A stretch of DNA of 64,000 bases from JABURQ01 sp029243145 (GTDB lineage Bacteria; Planctomycetota; Planctomycetia; Planctomycetales; Planctomycetaceae). Below the pieces are notes generated by a model. That model worked only from the letters and a program-made list of their open reading frames with translations. It searched no databases and was not told the DNA's origin. The DNA is taken from NCBI GenBank assembly GCA_965660145.1, contig CBFHYX010000001.1:62001-126000 (forward strand), written 5' to 3'. A program made the position numbers and the translations under genes. The first letter of the stretch is position 1. Each line of letters begins with the position of its first letter. Positions 60,775-64,000 of this stretch are shown in pieces.

Positions 60775-62333
60775 GATGCCGACTCCTTCTCAGGTGCAGT
60801 AGTTGAATCGGGGAAGACCAACGAACCCGCGACAAACAACAAAATACACAATCCATAGACGGCCAACGCGACCGATTCGGCCGAGATCATTGCGGCGATC
60901 GACTCACCAACAATGCTCTGCAAAGATCCCACAAACAGGCCGGCAATGGCAAACAGTCCGCCGCACATTCCCCAGATCGCTCCGGTACTTGAGGCACGTT
61001 TCCAGTACATGCCGCCAATCAGCGCCGTTGCCGATCCGCTCACATAGACCGTGCCGGTCACTCCCATGTACGTCCAAACGCTTTCCGGTAGTTCGTACCA
61101 AATCCCCCAGATCAGCAGAAACACTCCGATCAGGATCACTGTCACTCGTGTGTAGTGAATGCTGTCGCGATCAGACAGTTTTTTAACTCCTTTGATCGGG
61201 GCAATAATGTCCTGCGAAGTGATTGAGGCCCACGCGAGCAGATAACTGTCGTGAGTGGACATGAACGCCGCCATCAGGCCGGCCACCAGAAGACCCAGCA
61301 AGCCGGAGGGAACGATCTTGCCGATCAATAATGGCATCGCCTGTGACGAATGACCTACCGCGACCGTGTTTCCATCGAGTCCAAAATAACGGCTCATTTC
61401 GGGATGCTGTTGCATATAGACAAATGCGGTAATTCCCCATAAGGCGGGAATCGCGAAGCGAGCAAAAAATCCGGGAGCGCCCAGAAAGAAGGTTCGTCGT
61501 GTGGTTCGCTCATCCTTTGTTGTTAATGCTCGAGTCACTTCGGGAGCCCAACAGAGCGATGCTGCGAAGGTCAGGCAGATCATCCAGATGACGTACGTCC
61601 AACCAAATGAATCGGGATGAACGGGATTAAAAGCCGCTTCCCCCCGTTCGGCACTCCAGGTGGCCACGATGTTGCTCCAGCCGAGTCCGGGAGTCTCCAG
61701 ACACATCCAGATTCCCAGGCCAAGACCCAGACTAAGAATGACAAACTGCACATAATCGGTGACCAAGACGGCGACCATTCCTCCCAAGACCGTATAGGCC
61801 AACACCATCACGATCAAGAGGCTGGTAATCAGGTTCACAATGGTCTCAGCCGACTCCCCCGAATCAACCAGCCCGGTGGCATAGGCGATGAAGGTGGCTC
61901 CCATTTTGGGGAAGAGACCCATGTTGAGAACACCCGCCAGCACGCAGATCGAGCCAGCCAATACTCTCACCCTGCGATCGAAACGGATTTCAAAATACTC
62001 GGGGATCGTTGTCAGGCTTAATTCACGTAGCCTACTGATGACAAAGCCCGACGCGCCTAATCCCATTGTGATAATCATGGCAACGAGCGGCACAAAAAGG
62101 TAAGCGAAGCCTCGATTGAAACCGTCCATCGAGGCATACATCAGAGTGACGAGTCCGAGACCGGTTCCGATAAAGCTGGCGATGCTGAGAGCCGTCCCCG
62201 CCTGTCGTCCGCCAACCAGATAATCGCTCGCGCTGTGGACATGACGATTGACGTAGATCCCGAACGTCGCTGTCCCCAGAAGGTAGAAGACTACGATCAG
62301 CCAGTCCCAGCCGGTAAAATTTGTTTCAAGCAT
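60771..62333 (-). CDS. Sodium:solute symporter (SSS family)
   Basis: A 520-residue membrane protein with about 13 helices and SSS family features: an early DYLVGGRQAG loop (residues ~37-46), GLGLVTLMYAS, YTVLGGMVAVLVTDYVQF and LLVAGLMAAFMSTHDSYLLA. Substrates range over sugars, amino acids, carboxylates and nucleosides; I cannot fix it. The stop overlaps the small membrane protein gene, so the two are coupled. It could import breakdown products from the hydrolases around. Start is ATG at 62333. Confidence 0.93.
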   Translation of the reverse strand: MLETNFTGWDWLIVVFYLLGTATFGIYVNRHVHSASDYLVGGRQAGTALSIASFIGTGLGLVTLMYASMDGFNRGFAYLFVPLVAMIITMGLGASGFVISRLRELSLTTIPEYFEIRFDRRVRVLAGSICVLAGVLNMGLFPKMGATFIAYATGLVDSGESAETIVNLITSLLIVMVLAYTVLGGMVAVLVTDYVQFVILSLGLGLGIWMCLETPGLGWSNIVATWSAERGEAAFNPVHPDSFGWTYVIWMICLTFAASLCWAPEVTRALTTKDERTTRRTFFLGAPGFFARFAIPALWGITAFVYMQQHPEMSRYFGLDGNTVAVGHSSQAMPLLIGKIVPSGLLGLLVAGLMAAFMSTHDSYLLAWASITSQDIIAPIKGVKKLSDRDSIHYTRVTVILIGVFLLIWGIWYELPESVWTYMGVTGTVYVSGSATALIGGMYWKRASSTGAIWGMCGGLFAIAGLFVGSLQSIVGESIAAMISAESVALAVYGLCILLFVAGSLVFPDSTTAPEKESAS

Positions 62334-62459
62334 GCGTGACTCAATGAGTGAGTGACATCAACCTCACGAGAAGTGACTCGATTGAAACACCGCACGCCGT
62401 GGAGTGCCAGCAGAAACTGAGGAATCCAGTGGAGAGATTCGTTATTACGAATAGGAATG

Positions 62460-62708
62460 CTAACTCGGATTCTCGAAATCGTAATCTGTTCTCACTAAAC
62501 CCGCTTCCTGTAGCCACAATAAAGTACGATAGACTGCAGATCGTGAAATGTGCTTGTTCTGAGAAATGATTTGCTCATAGAGTTTGTTTGGAGTGATAGG
62601 TCCTTGGGCCTGAAATGCAAACTCGGCAACTAATCGACGTTCGCGCGTGAGTCGTCGATTTTGTTTGGAAAGTGCTCTCTCAAATTGTTGGAGGCGAGAG
62701 TGTGTCAT
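62460..62708 (-). CDS. Minimal Fur-like DNA-binding protein (82 aa)
   Basis: The product resembles the N-terminal winged-helix half of Fur-family regulators: RLTRERRLVAEFAFQAQGPI then PNKLYEQIISQNKHISRSAVYRTLLWLQEAGLV, the recognition-helix region. Full Fur proteins have about 140 residues and a second metal-binding dimerisation half, absent here; the stop comes right after the wing (TDYDFENPS). No zinc cysteines or histidines are seen. So it is a solitary DNA-binding module, a truncated gene or a natural short form. It is 27 bases from the pyruvate kinase stop, in the same orientation. Confidence 0.75.
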   Translation of the reverse strand: MTHSRLQQFERALSKQNRRLTRERRLVAEFAFQAQGPITPNKLYEQIISQNKHISRSAVYRTLLWLQEAGLVRTDYDFENPS

Positions 62709-62735
62709 GAGTTTCCAAGATATGAGTGCGATTCC

Positions 62736-64000
62736 TCACTTCACCGCGTGTACCAGCATCATGTCGTGGCCTTGTGCCGACCATTTCGTCGATCCAATTA
62801 ACACGATACGGCTTCCCGATTGCAATAACTGGTTGGCTTTGCCCCATTCGACCACAAAGTTCAATAATTGTTCAGGGGATTCTTCGACAACATGGGTCAT
62901 CAAAGGGGCCACTCCCCAATAGAGGCACATACGTCGTGAAGTATCGACCTGATCGGTGAGTGCCAAGAGCGTCACGGGACTGCGTTGTTTGGAGATTGCC
63001 ATCGCAGTTTTCCCGCTGTGTGTTGCGACGACCATCAAATCGGCGTTCAAATGTTCGGCAGCCGTTGATGCCGCGAGAGTCACACCTTCGGTGACAAGTC
63101 GTGCGCGGGTTCGTTCTTCGCTGAGGGTGTCCCCAAACTTCTGCATAGTGACATGCCGTTCGGCTTCCCGCGCAATCCGACTCATCGTGGAAACGGCTTC
63201 GATCGGATATTTACCAATGGCCGATTCCCCGGAAAGCATGATGGCATCCGTTCCATCGAGAATCGCATTGGCAACATCGCTCGCTTCGGCCCGCGTCGGC
63301 CGTTCGTTATGTTGCATGCTGTCGAGCATTTGTGTCGCAGTGATCACGGGAATGCGATGCTGATTGCACAGCTTGATGATCTGTTTCTGTAACGTGGGGA
63401 CTTTAACAATGTCGGCTTCGACTCCAAGGTCACCGCGTGCCACCATGACGGCATCGGTGTGATCGAGGATTTCTTCCAAGGCATCGACGGCTTCCAGCTT
63501 CTCAATTTTCGCGACCACCTGCGGTTTATGATGAGTGTCTGCGGCTTCAATGCGATCCTTTAATTTTTTGACATCATCTGCCGAGCGTACAAAACTGAGT
63601 CCCAGAAAATCCAATTCCTGTGTGAGCGCCCAGTCGAGGTCTTCGAGATCTTTGTCGGTCAGGCTGGGTGTTGAAAGTATGACGCCGGGAAGGTTAATCC
63701 CTTGCCGAGACCGTAACGGCCCCCCTTCTGCCACGCGGCAGACCACTTGCCGTGCCTCGTCATTTTTTTCGGTGACGATCATTCGTACCGTACCATCGGC
63801 CAGCAAGACAGAGTCTCCCAACGAAAGGTCGTCGATTAAGCGATCATAAGTCGATGTGAGTTCTTGAGGCCCTGCTTCCGCCTTTTCGACGAAGGTGAAA
63901 ATATCTCCTTCGCGACAGTTAATTTCACCGTTGGGTAGTTCGCCCAAACGAATTTTGGGGCCAGAAAGGTCACCCAGCAGCGCCAATGGTTGCTGTAACT
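62736..64000 (-). CDS. pyk: Pyruvate kinase (N-terminus outside the window)
   Basis: Pyruvate kinase makes pyruvate and ATP from PEP and ADP, the last glycolytic step. The part inside starts within the N-terminal barrel (QPLALLGDLSGPKIRLGE) and shows VVAKIEKLEAVDAL, VMVARGDLGVE, ITATQMLDSM and LSGESAIGKYP, all core motifs for PEP, metal and ADP binding. The C-terminal domain is complete (VVATHSGKTAMAISKQRSP). About 60-70 N-terminal residues lie beyond 64000. The GTG/TTG codons near the edge are not true starts. The minimal Fur-like gene follows downstream. Confidence 0.96.
   Translation of the reverse strand, partial: LQQPLALLGDLSGPKIRLGELPNGEINCREGDIFTFVEKAEAGPQELTSTYDRLIDDLSLGDSVLLADGTVRMIVTEKNDEARQVVCRVAEGGPLRSRQGINLPGVILSTPSLTDKDLEDLDWALTQELDFLGLSFVRSADDVKKLKDRIEAADTHHKPQVVAKIEKLEAVDALEEILDHTDAVMVARGDLGVEADIVKVPTLQKQIIKLCNQHRIPVITATQMLDSMQHNERPTRAEASDVANAILDGTDAIMLSGESAIGKYPIEAVSTMSRIAREAERHVTMQKFGDTLSEERTRARLVTEGVTLAASTAAEHLNADLMVVATHSGKTAMAISKQRSPVTLLALTDQVDTSRRMCLYWGVAPLMTHVVEESPEQLLNFVVEWGKANQLLQSGSRIVLIGSTKWSAQGHDMMLVHAVK

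Noticed and set aside
1..64000. tRNA genes, rRNA genes, CRISPR arrays, prophage or complete insertion sequences
   Set aside because: No cloverleaf-type sequence, spaced repeat series, transposase or phage structural gene was seen by eye; small RNA genes could be missed.

Overview
The window looks like a piece of a Planctomycetes chromosome, probably from the Planctomycetaceae (Gimesia/Rubinisphaera-like). This is judged by protein families, not by alignment. The evidence is DUF1501 proteins, a DUF1549/DUF1553 cytochrome-like protein, a DUF1559 prepilin-like protein, two iduronate-2-sulfatase-type sulfatases, a secreted PPC-domain protein, WD40 and PQQ propellers, and an ECF sigma factor next to a protein kinase. 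Base composition looks moderate and genes are mostly single or in short operons. I saw no rRNA, tRNA, CRISPR array or complete transposase gene.

Region by region: 1-5 kb holds a secreted prolyl oligopeptidase coupled to a probable peptide transporter (only its first 21 codons are in view), a small unknown gene bracketed by repeats, and a DUF885 zinc-peptidase-like protein. 5-13.3 kb holds a GT2 glycosyltransferase, murA, a Baeyer-Villiger-type monooxygenase divergent from a reductase/hydrolase pair, and nadE. 13.7-26.9 kb is mostly envelope and secreted proteins: a Gln-rich exported protein, a membrane-anchored transglutaminase-like protein, a TSUP permease with a 48-residue membrane partner, a lipoprotein, a BON-like protein, an alcohol dehydrogenase, a broken DUF1559 gene, a TlpA-like protein with a damaged 5' end and a class C beta-lactamase-like hydrolase. 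27-42.3 kb is an accessory degradative region: a phosphoesterase, then a minus-strand operon (DUF1549/1553, DUF1501, PPC protein, WD40), then a broken glycosidase, a sulfatase, a large esterase and a second DUF1501 protein. This resembles a sulfated-polysaccharide utilisation locus. 42.3-49.6 kb holds a GH15-like protein, an exported repeat protein, a cobalamin adenosyltransferase, a HEAT/TPR protein and an aldose 1-epimerase. 49.6-53.2 kb holds an ammonium transporter with a good sigma-54-type promoter and a strong terminator, then an ECF sigma factor and a protein kinase cut off right after its HRD motif. 53.2-64 kb holds a PQQ propeller, a CAP59-like glycosyltransferase, a PatB/MalY aminotransferase, a PhoX-like phosphatase with a second sulfatase, a sodium symporter with a 53-residue partner, a minimal Fur-like DNA-binding protein and pyruvate kinase (cut by the window edge).

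The most notable signals are: (i) a cassette-like unit at 2.3-3.1 kb, one unknown gene between 37-bp inverted repeats and outer 21-bp direct repeats; (ii) the abrupt junction inside the protein kinase at about 53,186; (iii) three further damaged reading frames (DUF1559 with Gln to TAA, glycosidase with Trp to TGA, TlpA with a shifted or lost 5' end); (iv) two membrane microproteins coupled to transporters; (v) the sigma-54-type promoter of amt. I did not find a clearly new multi-gene system. The repeat-bracketed cassette is the best candidate for something undescribed.
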